Of a stretch of DNA of 64,000 bases, positions 8,665-18,249 are shown piece after piece. Position 1 is the first letter of the stretch, and each line of letters opens with the position of its first letter. The notes beneath the pieces are model-generated. The model did not search any database. It was given only the letters and a program-made list of their open reading frames with translations, and had not been told where the DNA came from. Source of the DNA: JAPOXR01 sp963662395 (GTDB taxonomy: Bacteria > Pseudomonadota > Alphaproteobacteria > Rhodobacterales > Rhodobacteraceae). The position numbers were made by a program, and so were the translations under genes. The DNA is taken from assembly GCA_963662395.1 (NCBI GenBank), contig OY759511.1:3596001-3660000 (forward strand), read 5' to 3'.

Positions 8665-10185
8665 GAACCTCTTGCAAAATTATCGAGCTGACCGGCCGCT
8701 GAACAGTGCCGGGTATCCGGCACGGGCTTTCGCGCGACCGTGAACCCCGGAATCCCCGGACTTTCGGCATTCCCTCCCGATTCGCGGGAAAAACAGACGA
8801 AAAAGCCCGAGCGCAGGCCGGGTTTGACCGTTCGCCGGCTTTTTCAGGGCGTTTCCGTGGAAGGTCGTGGACGCCGGAACCGTCCCGAAGGACGGTGAGG
8901 CGGGTCAGGGAGGGACAGCGAGGCGCATCAACTGGTCAACCGTCAGCGCGAGCACTCCGAACATCAAGTGGCAATACACTTTTGCATGCCCACGGACACG
9001 CACATGACGGGCACCGAACTCGTCCTTGAGACGGGCATTGGTCCGCTCGACCCCGGAACGGATCCGGTAGCGGACACTCTGCGGGGTGACGAGGCCACAG
9101 ACACGCCGTGCCCGGGCCTCGCGCTTCAGTTCCTGCTTGAGAGCCGTGTCCCGGCGCGGGTTGGCATCGATCAGCGGGACATGGCCAAGGCGTTCGCTCA
9201 TCCGGTGGATCTCATTCGCGTCATAGGCCGCGTCCATGAGATCGTAGAGGTTGGTCACGCGCTCGGCGGTCATCGTCGCAAGGGGGATCGCCACCTGGCT
9301 GTCATGGACCGACGCCGAGGTCATGATGGCGCTCACCGGCACGCCGCAATCGGCCGTGTCGAGATGCAGCTTGTAGCCAATCCAGCCGACGAGGAAGCCC
9401 TTGGCGTTCTTCTTGGCCCCATGGTCGCAGGCGCCCGGCAGGTCATCAAGCATCTGCTCGAGGTTCATGCCATCCAGTTGCCGTTCGAGACGGCCGGGTT
9501 CCTTCGCCACTTCCTCGCCCTTGCGGGGGCGGCCGCGCTTGCGCTTCGGCTTCTTTGCCGGTTTCGGTCTTGGTGCCGGCTTCTCCCGCCCCTCGATCGC
9601 CGTCGAGTCCCGCGATATATGGCCGATCAGTTCACAGCCCAGGGCCTCCTTCACCAGTGCTTCGTGCATCCGTTCGGCAAGGCGGGCCTCGGAAAACTCC
9701 GCAAACGCACGCGAGAATGTCGCCTCGCTCGGGATCGAGCGCACACCCGGCCAGCCGCACAGCCTGCGCAACCGCGCATCGACCTCGATCCTGTCGATCA
9801 GGTCTCGGGTTGTCGGCAGGTTCCATATCGCCTTGGCAACGAAGGCACGCGCCAGGGCCCGACGACTCTGCTGCGGCCGTCCGGGGCCGCGCCAGTACGT
9901 ATCGACGAAGCGCTCGACCTCGACCAGGTCGAGGACCTGGACCAGATGTTTGTGCTTCTCCATGAGGGGGCCGACCTCTTCGGCGAGCCCAGGAAAAAGT
10001 TCCCCTTGAAACCGGGTCCAGAGATTGGATATGGTCTGTGACAGAGCCATCGGGGTTGCCTCCATAGGTCGTGTTGCGCATAACTACACCATACCTTGTG
10101 GCAGCCCCGATCGCCAGGATTACCTGAACAGAATCGTCGATTTCAGGCGAAAATTCGCGTCTTCAGCGGGTTTTGCAAGAGGCTC
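8665..10185 (-). mobile_element. Intact IS5-type insertion sequence
   Basis: A 1521-bp element with 15-bp terminal repeats, GAACCTCTTGCAAAA at 8665-8679 and the complement of GAGCCTCTTGCAAAA at 10171-10185 (one mismatch). TAAT flanks both sides (8661-8664 and 10186-10189), fitting the 4-bp target duplication of IS5-group elements. It contains one full-length minus-strand transposase. Confidence 0.88.
8905..10065 (-). CDS. IS5-family DDE transposase
   Basis: 386 residues, uninterrupted. DDE layout: SRDSTAIEGREKP (first D), DLMDAAYDANEI (second D), RSGVERTNARLKDEFGARHV (E). A Lys/Arg-rich linker (KPAKKPKRKRGRPRKGEE) follows the first acidic residue, as in several IS5/IS1182-like proteins. The C-terminal HLMFGVLALTVDQLMRL is typical of the group. 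The enzyme moves the element by cutting at its terminal repeats. The start could be either of two Met codons (residue 1 or 6). It appears functional and is the best-preserved small IS of the window. Confidence 0.9.
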   Translation of the reverse strand: MEATPMALSQTISNLWTRFQGELFPGLAEEVGPLMEKHKHLVQVLDLVEVERFVDTYWRGPGRPQQSRRALARAFVAKAIWNLPTTRDLIDRIEVDARLRRLCGWPGVRSIPSEATFSRAFAEFSEARLAERMHEALVKEALGCELIGHISRDSTAIEGREKPAPRPKPAKKPKRKRGRPRKGEEVAKEPGRLERQLDGMNLEQMLDDLPGACDHGAKKNAKGFLVGWIGYKLHLDTADCGVPVSAIMTSASVHDSQVAIPLATMTAERVTNLYDLMDAAYDANEIHRMSERLGHVPLIDANPRRDTALKQELKREARARRVCGLVTPQSVRYRIRSGVERTNARLKDEFGARHVRVRGHAKVYCHLMFGVLALTVDQLMRLAVPP

Positions 10186-10296
10186 TAATGTCCGAATATC
10201 GGATGAAGATTTCGCTGCTACCGCAATATCCTGTGGGTTGTAAACGGAACATAAAGTGAATATATATGGCTGATTGGCGCTGTTCGGGAAAATCGA

Positions 10297-11607
10297 ATGA
10301 GTAATCCACAAGAACCTTATGAGATCCGGGATCCTGTCCACGGGTTCATTCAACTTAATGGAATGGAGTGGGAGATCATCAATCACCCCGATTTTCAGCG
10401 GCTCCGCAGGATTCGGCAACTTGGTTGGACCGACATGGTCTACCCTGGAGCGACGCATTCCAGGTTTGAGCACTCGATCGGTGTCATGCATGTCGCATCA
10501 CGCATATTCGATGCGCTGGTGCGCCGAAACACTGATATCCTCAAATCCGATTACGGATTTGACGTTGGCAGCTTGATGCGCCAGCGGCGACTCATTCGTC
10601 TGGCTGCCTTGCTGCACGATGTCGGTCACGGTCCATTCTCACATGCTGCCGAGGAACTGCTGCCCGACAACCCCCAGCGTTCGGGTAAATTCACGCACGA
10701 AGATTACTCCGTTGCCGTGATCGAGCATCGTCTGAGAGATTGCATCGAGAACCATCCAGAGGCAAAAATCAACGGAATTGGTGTCGAAGGCATTGTCGAG
10801 ATCCTGAGGGCGCCGACAAACTCGTCAGGTGTGTTGGTTTGGCAAGATCTTGTCTCGGGTCAGATGGATGCAGACCGGATGGACTACCTGCTACGCGATG
10901 CCCACCATGCCGGTGTGCAATACGGGCGGTACGACCTTGACAGGCTGATCTATTCCTTGCGCCTCTGTCCGGACACCGGGGACACGGGCGCCGAGGTTCA
11001 CCAGATTGGTGTCGAAGAGGGCGGCGTCCACGCCTTGGAGGGTTTGCTTATCGCCCGATTCATGATGTTTACCCAGATCTATTTCCACAAGACCCGCGTG
11101 ATTTACGACCATCACCTGGTTGAATGCCTGAAGGAACTCCTCGATTCCGGGGTCTTTCCGCCTCCGGACAAAATCGGAAACTTTCTTGAATGGGATGACT
11201 GGAAGGTGTTTGGCCGGATATCCGACCACCATGGGGGAGAGCACGGTCGTTTCCTCCGCGAAAGAAGACACTATCGAATGGTGTATTCGACAAGCGAGAA
11301 GGCGACAGTCGATGAAATCAGCGAAATCGATGAGATTCAAGACAGACTCACAAAGTCAAATTGTGTAGTCTGTGACGCGGAGAAGTCCTGGTACAAATCC
11401 GGATCGGAAGAGATCAGGGTCTGGCGGATCTCGGGCGGATCCGGGTACTCAACACCTCTGCAAGATCTGTCGCCTGTCGTCAATGGACTGATCCAGGTCA
11501 ACCAGCGACGACTCTTTGTGCCCGAAGACTGTCGCCTCCTAGCTGAACAACTGATATCAACAATGAACAGGAACGAGGGGAATATCCATGACGAAAAGGC
11601 CCAGTAG
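10297..11607 (+). CDS. HD-domain phosphohydrolase (SAMHD1/YwfO-like)
   Basis: 436 residues, cytoplasmic. The metal-binding HD superfamily signature is present: HSRFEHSIGVMHVA (first His), LLHDVGHGPFSHAAE (HD pair) and DLVSGQMDADRMDYLLRDAHHAG (distal Asp region). These place it among deoxynucleotide triphosphohydrolase-like proteins related to B. subtilis YwfO and SAMHD1, which hydrolyse nucleotides. It overlaps the following YwgA-family gene by 20 bases, so the two are coupled. In Bacillus the ywfO and ywgA genes are also neighbours (from memory), which supports a joint function. dNTP depletion would fit a defence role, but that is inference. Two decayed copies of the tail of this module lie at 14.5 and 18.25 kb. 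Confidence 0.88.
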   Translation: MSNPQEPYEIRDPVHGFIQLNGMEWEIINHPDFQRLRRIRQLGWTDMVYPGATHSRFEHSIGVMHVASRIFDALVRRNTDILKSDYGFDVGSLMRQRRLIRLAALLHDVGHGPFSHAAEELLPDNPQRSGKFTHEDYSVAVIEHRLRDCIENHPEAKINGIGVEGIVEILRAPTNSSGVLVWQDLVSGQMDADRMDYLLRDAHHAGVQYGRYDLDRLIYSLRLCPDTGDTGAEVHQIGVEEGGVHALEGLLIARFMMFTQIYFHKTRVIYDHHLVECLKELLDSGVFPPPDKIGNFLEWDDWKVFGRISDHHGGEHGRFLRERRHYRMVYSTSEKATVDEISEIDEIQDRLTKSNCVVCDAEKSWYKSGSEEIRVWRISGGSGYSTPLQDLSPVVNGLIQVNQRRLFVPEDCRLLAEQLISTMNRNEGNIHDEKAQ

Positions 11608-12163
11608 CTTCGATCGATACGCGCTCGTCGCACTTCTGATTGATCGGTCTTGGCGGGAGAATTCGCCACTCAGCAAGAAGGCACTACAGATGAAGTTGTA
11701 TACCATCCAGGAACTGGGGGGTATCGATACCGGTTACAGGTTCAAATTCTTCATTTATGGGCCGTATTCTGCCGATCTCGAAGGAGATCTGGGTCTGATC
11801 GAGTTTAACGGCGGAATTGAAATTACCTTTTGCAGGTCGGCAAACCGTTACGAGATCACGCCTGGAAAAAACATTGACCTGATGTTCAAGATCGGCCAGC
11901 AGTATCTCGAATCAAACCGCCCGGTCATCGAAAACGTGTTGGAGGCCTTCGACAACGGGTCGGCGAGAGAGTCGTACGTGGTATCGACGATTGCCTATTT
12001 GCGCCGATATTTGCCGGATCTATTCGAGGATGACGAGAGATTTTTGGAACGTGTGTGGCGGTTTATGCCTAAATTTTCCAAGCAGGAAGTCTCAATTGCG
12101 GTCGATGAGGTGAAGGAATTTCTTGCCAGGAAGAAGGAACCGGCGTCGTCGGTGTCAGCCTGA
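11588..12163 (+). CDS. YwgA-family protein paired with the HD hydrolase
   Basis: 191 residues from ATG 11588, inside the end of the HD gene. Core pattern KKALQMKLYTIQELGG then FKFFIYGPYSADLEGDL matches the YwgA family, whose layout resembles Panacea/SocA-like antitoxin domains (K-x-LQK-x-x-Y ... YGP-x-S). The C-terminal half (FMPKFSKQEVSIAVDEVKEFL) is helical and charged. No enzyme motif. Its tight coupling to an HD nucleotidase suggests a regulator or neutraliser of that enzyme (inference). Confidence 0.75.
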   Translation: MTKRPSSFDRYALVALLIDRSWRENSPLSKKALQMKLYTIQELGGIDTGYRFKFFIYGPYSADLEGDLGLIEFNGGIEITFCRSANRYEITPGKNIDLMFKIGQQYLESNRPVIENVLEAFDNGSARESYVVSTIAYLRRYLPDLFEDDERFLERVWRFMPKFSKQEVSIAVDEVKEFLARKKEPASSVSA

Positions 12164-12195
12164 GCCAACCGAAGGCCAGCGGTGACTATCGGTGC

Positions 12196-12951
12196 TCAAG
12201 GCAAGATCTTCGCACCGGTCTGCTCGAGGAACAGCGCTTTCCTTGTCGCTTGATGCCGTGGGCCCCGCGCAGATCTCTGTAGCGGAGTTTTCTGCCCGGC
12301 ACTCAGCTGGCCCTCCTTCCAGGAGCGCAGCGCTTTCGGTTCACTCCCCTTCGCCGACCCTCTCACTCTGACGTCTGCCTCAGGCGCCTGCATTTGCCCG
12401 ACGAAATGCGATCCGGGACGCATTGCCTTCGACAAGACCGTCCAACTCGTCAAGGGCCCCCAGTCCGCTTCCTCAAACCTGCCCGCATCGACCAGCCGGT
12501 CAAATCTGCCATACGAAACATCAACTTCGGGGTCTTGCTCCGGGGTATCCAGATTCCCTTCAAGTACATAGTTGCTGTCACGTCCCCCGGATGCGATCGA
12601 CTCGACAACATTGATGTGGCCATTCACATTGTCAGGAACAAGTAACCGTAGGTGCTCCGAAGTGCCACTCCCGATAACTTAATGCGAATGCGTTCATACG
12701 ACGAATTGGCTGCACGGCAACAATTTCATCAGTGACGTCAGGACCGTTCGCTGTCGGGCCGGATGCAAGTGGAGTTCGATTTCATCGATGCAGACGAGTC
12801 CCGGAACTTCCGCAAGTGATTTGCCAGGAAATTCGAGAAGCTGTCGTCGTGCCAATTCGACTGCGAGCAGGAAGAATGCCTGTTCACCACCTGACAGTGC
12901 CTCGAAAGGGAATTCGAGATCAGTTTTCTTGGCCCTGCCTGCAAACCGCAT
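12196..12951 (-). pseudogene. C-terminal remnant of an AAA/ABC-type ATPase with in-frame stops
   Basis: Minus strand, one frame throughout. From 12951: LSGGEQAFFLLAVELARRQL (ABC signature), PGLVCIDEIELHLHPARQR (Walker B with D-loop) and SQFVV, then a TGA exactly where the T/H-loop should begin; THSH follows and then a TAA. After these two stops the frame continues (12627 to 12196) with a coherent C-terminal domain (NGHINVVESIASGGRDSNYV, FDRLVDAGRFEEADWGPL). The N-terminal half with Walker A is missing, replaced at about 12960 by an IS1595 relic. It resembles the Rad50/RecF-like ATPases of defence operons. Confidence 0.75.
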
Positions 12952-12989
12952 GTGTTCATTGCATGTTCTCCCAAGGAACAGGAGATGTC

Positions 12990-13600
12990 ATGGATCACGA
13001 GCAGTTCGGGAATGGCTGTCGGGGATTGATCAACCCGGCCGGCAGCAACGCCGTGAAGCCGAAGCAGTGCTCCCGGGAGCCTCGCGGGATCCGGCGTCGC
13101 CGCTGTCGCCGATGCGACACACCGGGTGCGGTCGCGCGCGGCCTGACATTCGATGCCGCGACCGGGACGCCCCTGCTCACCACAAGGAGAAATGGCCGGA
13201 ATACGGCACCTGTCTTGCCGAAGGCAGGACGGCTCGCCAATCGGCCGAACATTGCGGGATTGCCGTGAATACCGCGTTTCGCCGGCGCCACCGGTTCCTG
13301 GCCACACGGGGCCGGGGATCCGGCAGGCTCACCGGTATCGTGGAGCCGGGCGAGGCCTGTATCCCGGAGAGCCGCAAGGGTGAGCGACAGCCGGACCGCA
13401 AGGCACGCCGGCGGCATGACGGTCGGTGCGACACTTCCGGCGGCGGGCTCCGGTGCCCTGCGCCAGGTCATCCCGCCGGTGGTGGATGGTGATGTCGTGC
13501 CGGTGGGCGATGGCCCGCGCCTGTCCGCCATGTGCAAGCTGCCGGGCAACAATCAAGGTGACGGCCCGGCGACGGGATGGACGCTCCCTGCCCGGCGGTC
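12990..13600 (+). pseudogene. IS1595-family transposase relic
   Basis: Starts at ATG 12990 with a good RBS (AAGGAACAGGAG). Pieces in three frames give MDHEQFGNGCRGLINPAGSN, a Cys-rich CRRCDTP segment, ARQSAEHCGIAVNTAFRRRH, GRLTGIVEPGEACIPESRKG and ALRQVIPPVVDGDVVPV. These are the ordered blocks of ISXO2/IS1595-type transposases (normally VEADETY-x-ESRKG). The first catalytic Asp (VEADE to VEPGE) is lost as well as the frame. Dead element remnant. Confidence 0.75.
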
Positions 13601-13656
13601 GCAATGTGCCATGGTGGCGTCAACCCTGATTGGGCCCGGAAGGGAGGAAGCGTCCA

Positions 13657-14250
13657 TGGAAAGGGTCGGCATGACCGGAATCGACCCGGCAAGGAACCGG
13701 TTCCGGTTGCACGGAGCTGCTGCAGACGGATCGGTGGTGCTGCGCAGGAAACCGGTGCGCCGCAAGGTTCCGGACTTCCCGGCGCCGCGGCCGAACTGCC
13801 CGGTGGCCATGGAAGCCCGTGCCGGCGCCCACCGGCGGGGCCGGGGGATCATGGAGCCCGGGCATGAAGTCCGGCCGGTGCCGCCGGTCCATGTGAAGCC
13901 GTTCGTCAGGAGGCGGAAGAACGATGCTGCGGCCATCCGCGAGGGGTCCATGCACGACGATGCGTTTCCCTCCGGTGAAGTCGGGGGAACGGCAATCCCG
14001 CTGCATGGTGTTCCGCACCCGGGATCTCCTGGTGCGCCGGCGGACGCGGACGGTGAATGCGCGGCGCGGTCATCTTGCGGAGTTCGGCATCATTGCGCCG
14101 CAGGGGATTGCCGATGTCGAGCGATCAGGGTTGCCGGAGGCTGTGCGGGACATGGCCAACCGGATGGCGCGCATGGCCCGGGCGCCGATGACGAAGAAGG
14201 AAAGCCGTCGCGACCCCGTCACGGCTGCTGCCCGAGTGGCTGTGGCCTGA
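13657..14250 (+). pseudogene. IS110-family transposase relic (N-terminal part)
   Basis: From ATG 13657 the frame reads MERVGMTGIDPARNRFRLHG, then PNCPVAMEARAGAHRRGR and GHEVRPVPPVHVKPFVRRRKN: the RuvC-like DEDD domain of IS110 transposases (normally GIDLAKNxFxLHG and MEACxGAHxWGR). Near 13925-13990 the match moves one frame over (RDLLVRRRTRTVNARRGHLA, FGIIAPQGIADVE). The C-terminal catalytic Ser domain is absent. Truncated and frameshifted. Confidence 0.8.
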
Positions 14251-14504
14251 CGTGATGGCGTGGTGGATGCGAGCAGGACGCAGGACAGGCAAGGGCAGGC
14301 GATCATCGGGAAGGGGCCGGGAAACCGGTTGATTGTCGAGAGCTGCGAGCTCGTCCGGGCGAATTGGACCTGGTCCCCGTATCTCCATGCCGGCCCGCGG
14401 CGCGTCGAGAGGCCGCATCGAGAGGCCGAATGCACGACAGTACCTGATCACCTTGCCCGGCATGTCCAGGGAAATTGCCTGCACTCGGGGGCGTCCATAC
14501 ACGA

Positions 14505-15170
14505 CAAGACTCTTTGTGCCCGAAGACTGTCGCCTCCAGGCAGAGCGACTGGTATCGACAATGAACAGGAACCGAGGGACATCCAAGGCGGGAAGGTCCA
14601 GTAAATTTGACCAATATGTGCTCGTCGCTCTTTTGGTTGATCGGTCCCGGCGGGAGAATTCGCCACTCGGCAAGAAGGCACGTCAGAAAAAGGTGCATCT
14701 CATCCATCAACGGGGAGGGGTGTCGATACCGGCTATTGGTTCAGCTTCCTTATATTCGGGCCGTATTGTGCCGACTTCGATGGAGATCTGGATCTGATCA
14801 AATTTGACGACGGCATCGAAATCACCTATTGCCGATCAGCAATCCGCCATGAGATCACCCCCGGAAAGAGCATTGAACAGATGTTCGAATTCGGTCGGCA
14901 GTATATCGAGACGAACCGACCGGCCATCGACAATGTGTTGGAAGCCTTCGGCAACGGATCTGTCAGAGAGCGGGAGTTGGAAGCAACGATTGCCTACCTG
15001 TATCGGCACTCGCCGCATGACATGTTCGAGGATGTCGAGGGTTTCGTGAAACATGTGAGAACGCTGAAGCCAGGATTTTCCAAGCAGGAAGTCTCGGATG
15101 CGATCGATGAGGTGAAGGCGTTTCTCGCCGAGGGAGAAATCGCCGCCCTCCGCATTGGTACAAGCTGGAT
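14505..15170 (+). pseudogene. Decayed second copy of the HD-tail plus YwgA module
   Basis: From about 14505 the sequence closely repeats 11505-12130. It contains only the last ~25 codons of the HD gene (RLFVPEDCRLQAERLVSTMN), then a YwgA-like frame. The YwgA start codon has mutated (ATG to AAG) and a one-base change puts the HD tail and YwgA N-terminus in a single frame. A second frameshift lies at about 14715-14755; after it the frame runs cleanly (PYCADFDGDLDLIKFDDG ... FSKQEVSDAIDEVKAFLA). Not functional as YwgA. Confidence 0.85.
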
Positions 15171-15324
15171 GAAGGCCAGCCGCAATTTTCCCCGCATGTG
15201 GCAATGCCGCCTGGACCGATGCAGCCGAGATGCAGGGAGATCCACCACCTGGCAAGGTCAAGATGCAGACCGGCATGTCCCGCAACCGGGCCCGGACCAG
15301 AGAAGACACGCTTCCGTGCCGTGC

Positions 15325-17033
15325 GCGGGTGTAGCCCAATTTGGTTGATGATTGCGATTCGCATTTGCTACGCTGGCTTTGCTGCGCGTCCGAATACGGC
15401 CGGGGGAACCGGCGGGTGGCGCGCTTGCAGAGGCAACGAGGCAGGGAGCGCGGATGATGGCGAAGGTCAAAGGGAATCGCGGGCACGGACATCCAGACAC
15501 GGTGGCGTATCTGGAAGGCCTGGGGGAGGAAGGCGCGGCGGTGCTGCGCGCGCACGAGGGCGGATACACCCGTTACTGGCTGGAAGGCGGCGAGGTGCGG
15601 AGCTGCGACATCACGGAGGGCGAGTTGCCTCTGGCGGGCTTCGGACCGGTCGGTGGGCCGCTTCCGGCATTGCTCGGGGCTGTGTTGGCGGAGTTCGGCC
15701 TGCAACTTCCGAAGCTGGCGGCGGACCTCGCGTCGGGTGCTCCGGACCTGGACAGCGTGGAGCGGGTGCTCCGCGACAGTTCTCTCGGCGGCGGCGCGAC
15801 GGCGCTGAAGATGCTGTTCGAACAGCTTGACGAGGCTCTGCCACCGCCGGAATGCGCGAGCTGTGGCAAGCTTATGTGCCGGCACCAGGCGAGGAAGAAA
15901 AAAGCCTGGCTCACCCGGCTTGGCCGGGTCGAGGTCGAGCGCAGCTATTATTATTGCCGATCGTGCGGCAATGGCTTCTTTCCGCTTGACCGTGCGCTGG
16001 GCCTGGAAGGTGACACGCTCACGCCGGGGATGTTGAGCGTCATGGCCGAGACGACGCCGATGATGAGCTTCGATGCGGCGAGCCGCCACATCGCGAACCT
16101 TGCCGGGGTGAACGCATCCTCGAGCTCGCTGCAGCGCTGGTCCCTGGCGCTTGGCGAGGAGGTTCTCCGGTTCGAACAGGAGGAGGTCGTGGAAGACAGC
16201 CCCCTGGAATCACGGATGTATCTTGCCATCGACGGGACCGGGGTACCGATGCGAAAGGAAGACGTCGAAGGCATTGCCGGCAAGCAGGAGGACGGAAGCG
16301 CGAAGACCCGGGAAGCCAAGCTGGCGGTCATCTACACTGCCGAGGGGCGGGACCCGGAGACCGGCGCGGCACTGAAGGACAAGGGCAGCGAGACGTCCAG
16401 TTGTCTCATCGACAGTGCGGCGACGCCGCCGGGAAGCCGGGATCCCTCCGATTTCGCCATGCGCCTTGACCGCGAGGCGCTGCGCCGCGGCTTGCACGGC
16501 GTCGAAGAACTCGTCGTCATCTCGGACGGCGCAGAATGGATACGGAACACCTGCGAGGAGTTGTTCGGGGGCGGGAAGGTCACCTTCGTGCTCGATATGT
16601 TCCATGCCCTCGAATACGCCAGCGATGCGGTGAAGGCGATTTTTCCGGACAAGGCGGAGCGGGACCGGCGGTTCGAAGGGATCAAGGCGGACCTTGAGGC
16701 GGGCCGGGCCGCCAAGGTGATCCGGGAACTCGAGTCCTTCAGCGGCAGGTACAAACAAGTGGAGGCGTGCTGCCGCTACTATCGGAACAACATCGAACGG
16801 ATGCGCTACAACCAACACCGCGACCAGGGCATGCAGATTGGATCGGGGGTCGTGGAAAGTGGCTGCAAGCGGTACGGGCTCCGGCTGAAGCGTCCCGGCA
16901 CCCGCTGGTCGGGGACAGGCGCCAATGCAATGCTGGCGCTCAAGAGCTGCGTCATGAACCTCAGGCTGCCCGACTTCCTCGACTGGCACGCGAGGCAGGC
17001 CATCGTTGCCTGACAACAAATTGGGCTACACCC
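15325..17033 (+). mobile_element. Intact ISKra4-type insertion sequence
   Basis: Perfect 17-bp inverted repeats: GGGTGTAGCCCAATTTG at 15327-15343 and its complement at 17017-17033. The word GTGCCGTGC occurs at 15316-15324 and 17034-17042, a 9-bp target duplication; two extra bases (GC) sit between the left duplication and the left repeat. Contains one full-length transposase. It landed between the decayed YwgA copy and the Panacea gene. Confidence 0.9.
15454..17013 (+). CDS. ISKra4-family transposase
   Basis: 519 residues from ATG 15454 (or 15457), preceded by a GGGAG box; the same frame is open 100 bases further up, into the IS end, but that part is Arg/Ala-rich and unlikely to be used. Blocks in order: zinc-finger CASCGKLMCRH and YYYCRSCGNGFFPLD, MYLAIDGTGVPMRKEDVEG, VVISDGAEWIRN, VTFVLDMFHALEYA, IGSGVVESGCKRYGLRLKRP. 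These give the D-D-E triad of the ISKra4/ISAzba group. No frameshift, so the element may still be active. Confidence 0.92.
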   Translation: MMAKVKGNRGHGHPDTVAYLEGLGEEGAAVLRAHEGGYTRYWLEGGEVRSCDITEGELPLAGFGPVGGPLPALLGAVLAEFGLQLPKLAADLASGAPDLDSVERVLRDSSLGGGATALKMLFEQLDEALPPPECASCGKLMCRHQARKKKAWLTRLGRVEVERSYYYCRSCGNGFFPLDRALGLEGDTLTPGMLSVMAETTPMMSFDAASRHIANLAGVNASSSSLQRWSLALGEEVLRFEQEEVVEDSPLESRMYLAIDGTGVPMRKEDVEGIAGKQEDGSAKTREAKLAVIYTAEGRDPETGAALKDKGSETSSCLIDSAATPPGSRDPSDFAMRLDREALRRGLHGVEELVVISDGAEWIRNTCEELFGGGKVTFVLDMFHALEYASDAVKAIFPDKAERDRRFEGIKADLEAGRAAKVIRELESFSGRYKQVEACCRYYRNNIERMRYNQHRDQGMQIGSGVVESGCKRYGLRLKRPGTRWSGTGANAMLALKSCVMNLRLPDFLDWHARQAIVA

Positions 17034-17120
17034 GTGCCGTGCTGCCAAGTTGACAGTCGGTTGGTGGATGGCTAGATATGCATCTCAGTAACGTGGTCTG
17101 CCGATGAGAGGAACCTGCAA

Positions 17121-17642
17121 GTGACGGCGGGCTACTCAGCCAAGGCCGTCGCCAACTACCTTTTGGCTACGTACGGTGAGCACGGCATTACACCGCTCAA
17201 GATCCAAAAGTTGGTGTTCCTTGCTCACGGGTGGAACTATGCGTTCCGTGATGACCCCCTGATCAATGACGAATACGCAGAAGCATGGTCGAATGGTCCG
17301 GTGTTTCAATCCCTTTACGCCGAATTCAGGTACCGGGGCAGCCTGCCAATTGTTGACCTTGCAACAGAGCTCAAACTTGAGAGCCCGGAATCAGGAAACG
17401 TAGTTTCATACACGCCGGCAATCTCAGGATCAGACGCGACTATCCGCCACCTTCTCGATGAAATTTGGAGAATCTACGGAAAGTTTAGCGGCAGCCAACT
17501 GTCAGAAATGTGCCACGTGCCGGGGTCGCCCTGGCACATCACCAGGGTGAAGCATCCCGGGTTACGAAACGCCAATATTCCAAACGATCAGATAAGAGAC
17601 TATTACAGAAACCTTTACAATGAACACAGGAGAAATGGCTGA
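17121..17642 (+). CDS. Panacea-domain (SocA-like, DUF4065) antitoxin
   Basis: 173 residues from a GTG start with AGAGGAA upstream. KAVANYLLATYGEHGITPLK and IQKLVFLAHGWNYAFRDDPL are the hallmark of the Panacea domain (formerly phage-associated GepA/DUF4065), followed by AWSNGPVFQSLYAEFRYRG. Panacea antitoxins are known to neutralise very different toxins, including small membrane proteins. The gene overlaps the next one, a small membrane protein, matching this arrangement. Its upstream region is cut short by the ISKra4 element (target duplication ends at 17042), so its promoter must lie in the ~78 bases between, or in the IS. Confidence 0.88.
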   Translation: MTAGYSAKAVANYLLATYGEHGITPLKIQKLVFLAHGWNYAFRDDPLINDEYAEAWSNGPVFQSLYAEFRYRGSLPIVDLATELKLESPESGNVVSYTPAISGSDATIRHLLDEIWRIYGKFSGSQLSEMCHVPGSPWHITRVKHPGLRNANIPNDQIRDYYRNLYNEHRRNG

Positions 17643-18029
17643 CCAAACCCCAGATGTTGACCCGATTGAGGCGGCGGCAGCAAGGCTTCGTCTTTCCGAA
17701 GATCCGGAGAGAAATTTTCGTGATCCCGAGTACATCGAATTTGGCAAACAGGTCGTTCTGTCGGAAAAGCAGAAGATCAGGCTTCGCAGCTACGGATTTT
17801 CCTGGCAATAGCAGTCGTGGTTTTCACAATCGTCGTGGAGATTGTAATTTTGAACTGCATCCTGGTCGAGGGAAATTCAAGCATCCACGAGGCGGTTGTC
17901 GTGGCCCCTATTGTGTCGTTTACGACCGTCACCATTGCTGTGTTGGTTGGTGTTTTTCGAGGAACTCGTAATGACGACGTATCCAGAGTTCCCTTGTCCC
18001 CAGTAGGTCGGGCGGTCGGAAGCGAGTAA
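17620..18029 (+). pseudogene. Small membrane protein partner of Panacea, split by a frameshift
   Basis: First part: 17620-17811 (ATG 17635 also possible), a soluble N-terminus ending EKQKIRLRSYGFSWQ. At the TTTT run near 17800 the other frame continues without a stop: FLAIAVVVFTIVVEIVILN, then IVSFTTVTIAVLVGVFRGTR, two clear transmembrane helices, ending at 18029. Together the two frames give a coherent protein of ~130 residues with a cytoplasmic N-terminus and a helical hairpin. Either a one-base indel (pseudogene), a sequencing error, or slippage on the T run. It overlaps the Panacea gene by 8-23 bases; a membrane-acting toxin is the likely original role (inference). Confidence 0.6.
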
Positions 18030-18249
18030 TATCGGCGTTGATCGGCGATCGTGACTCACCTTGACCTGTCATAGGTTCCACCGTCGGAAGCAGGCGATGG
18101 ATATCAAGGAAATGCCCAAATGACCTATTCGCACGGCAATGGCCACCGGATCTCGTTGGGGTGGCCCGATTCCGGCACGTAACCAGGCAATCCAGAATCG
18201 CCAGCCGTCACCGACGATTGGGAATTTGTGCAGGGACAATTTGTGCAGG

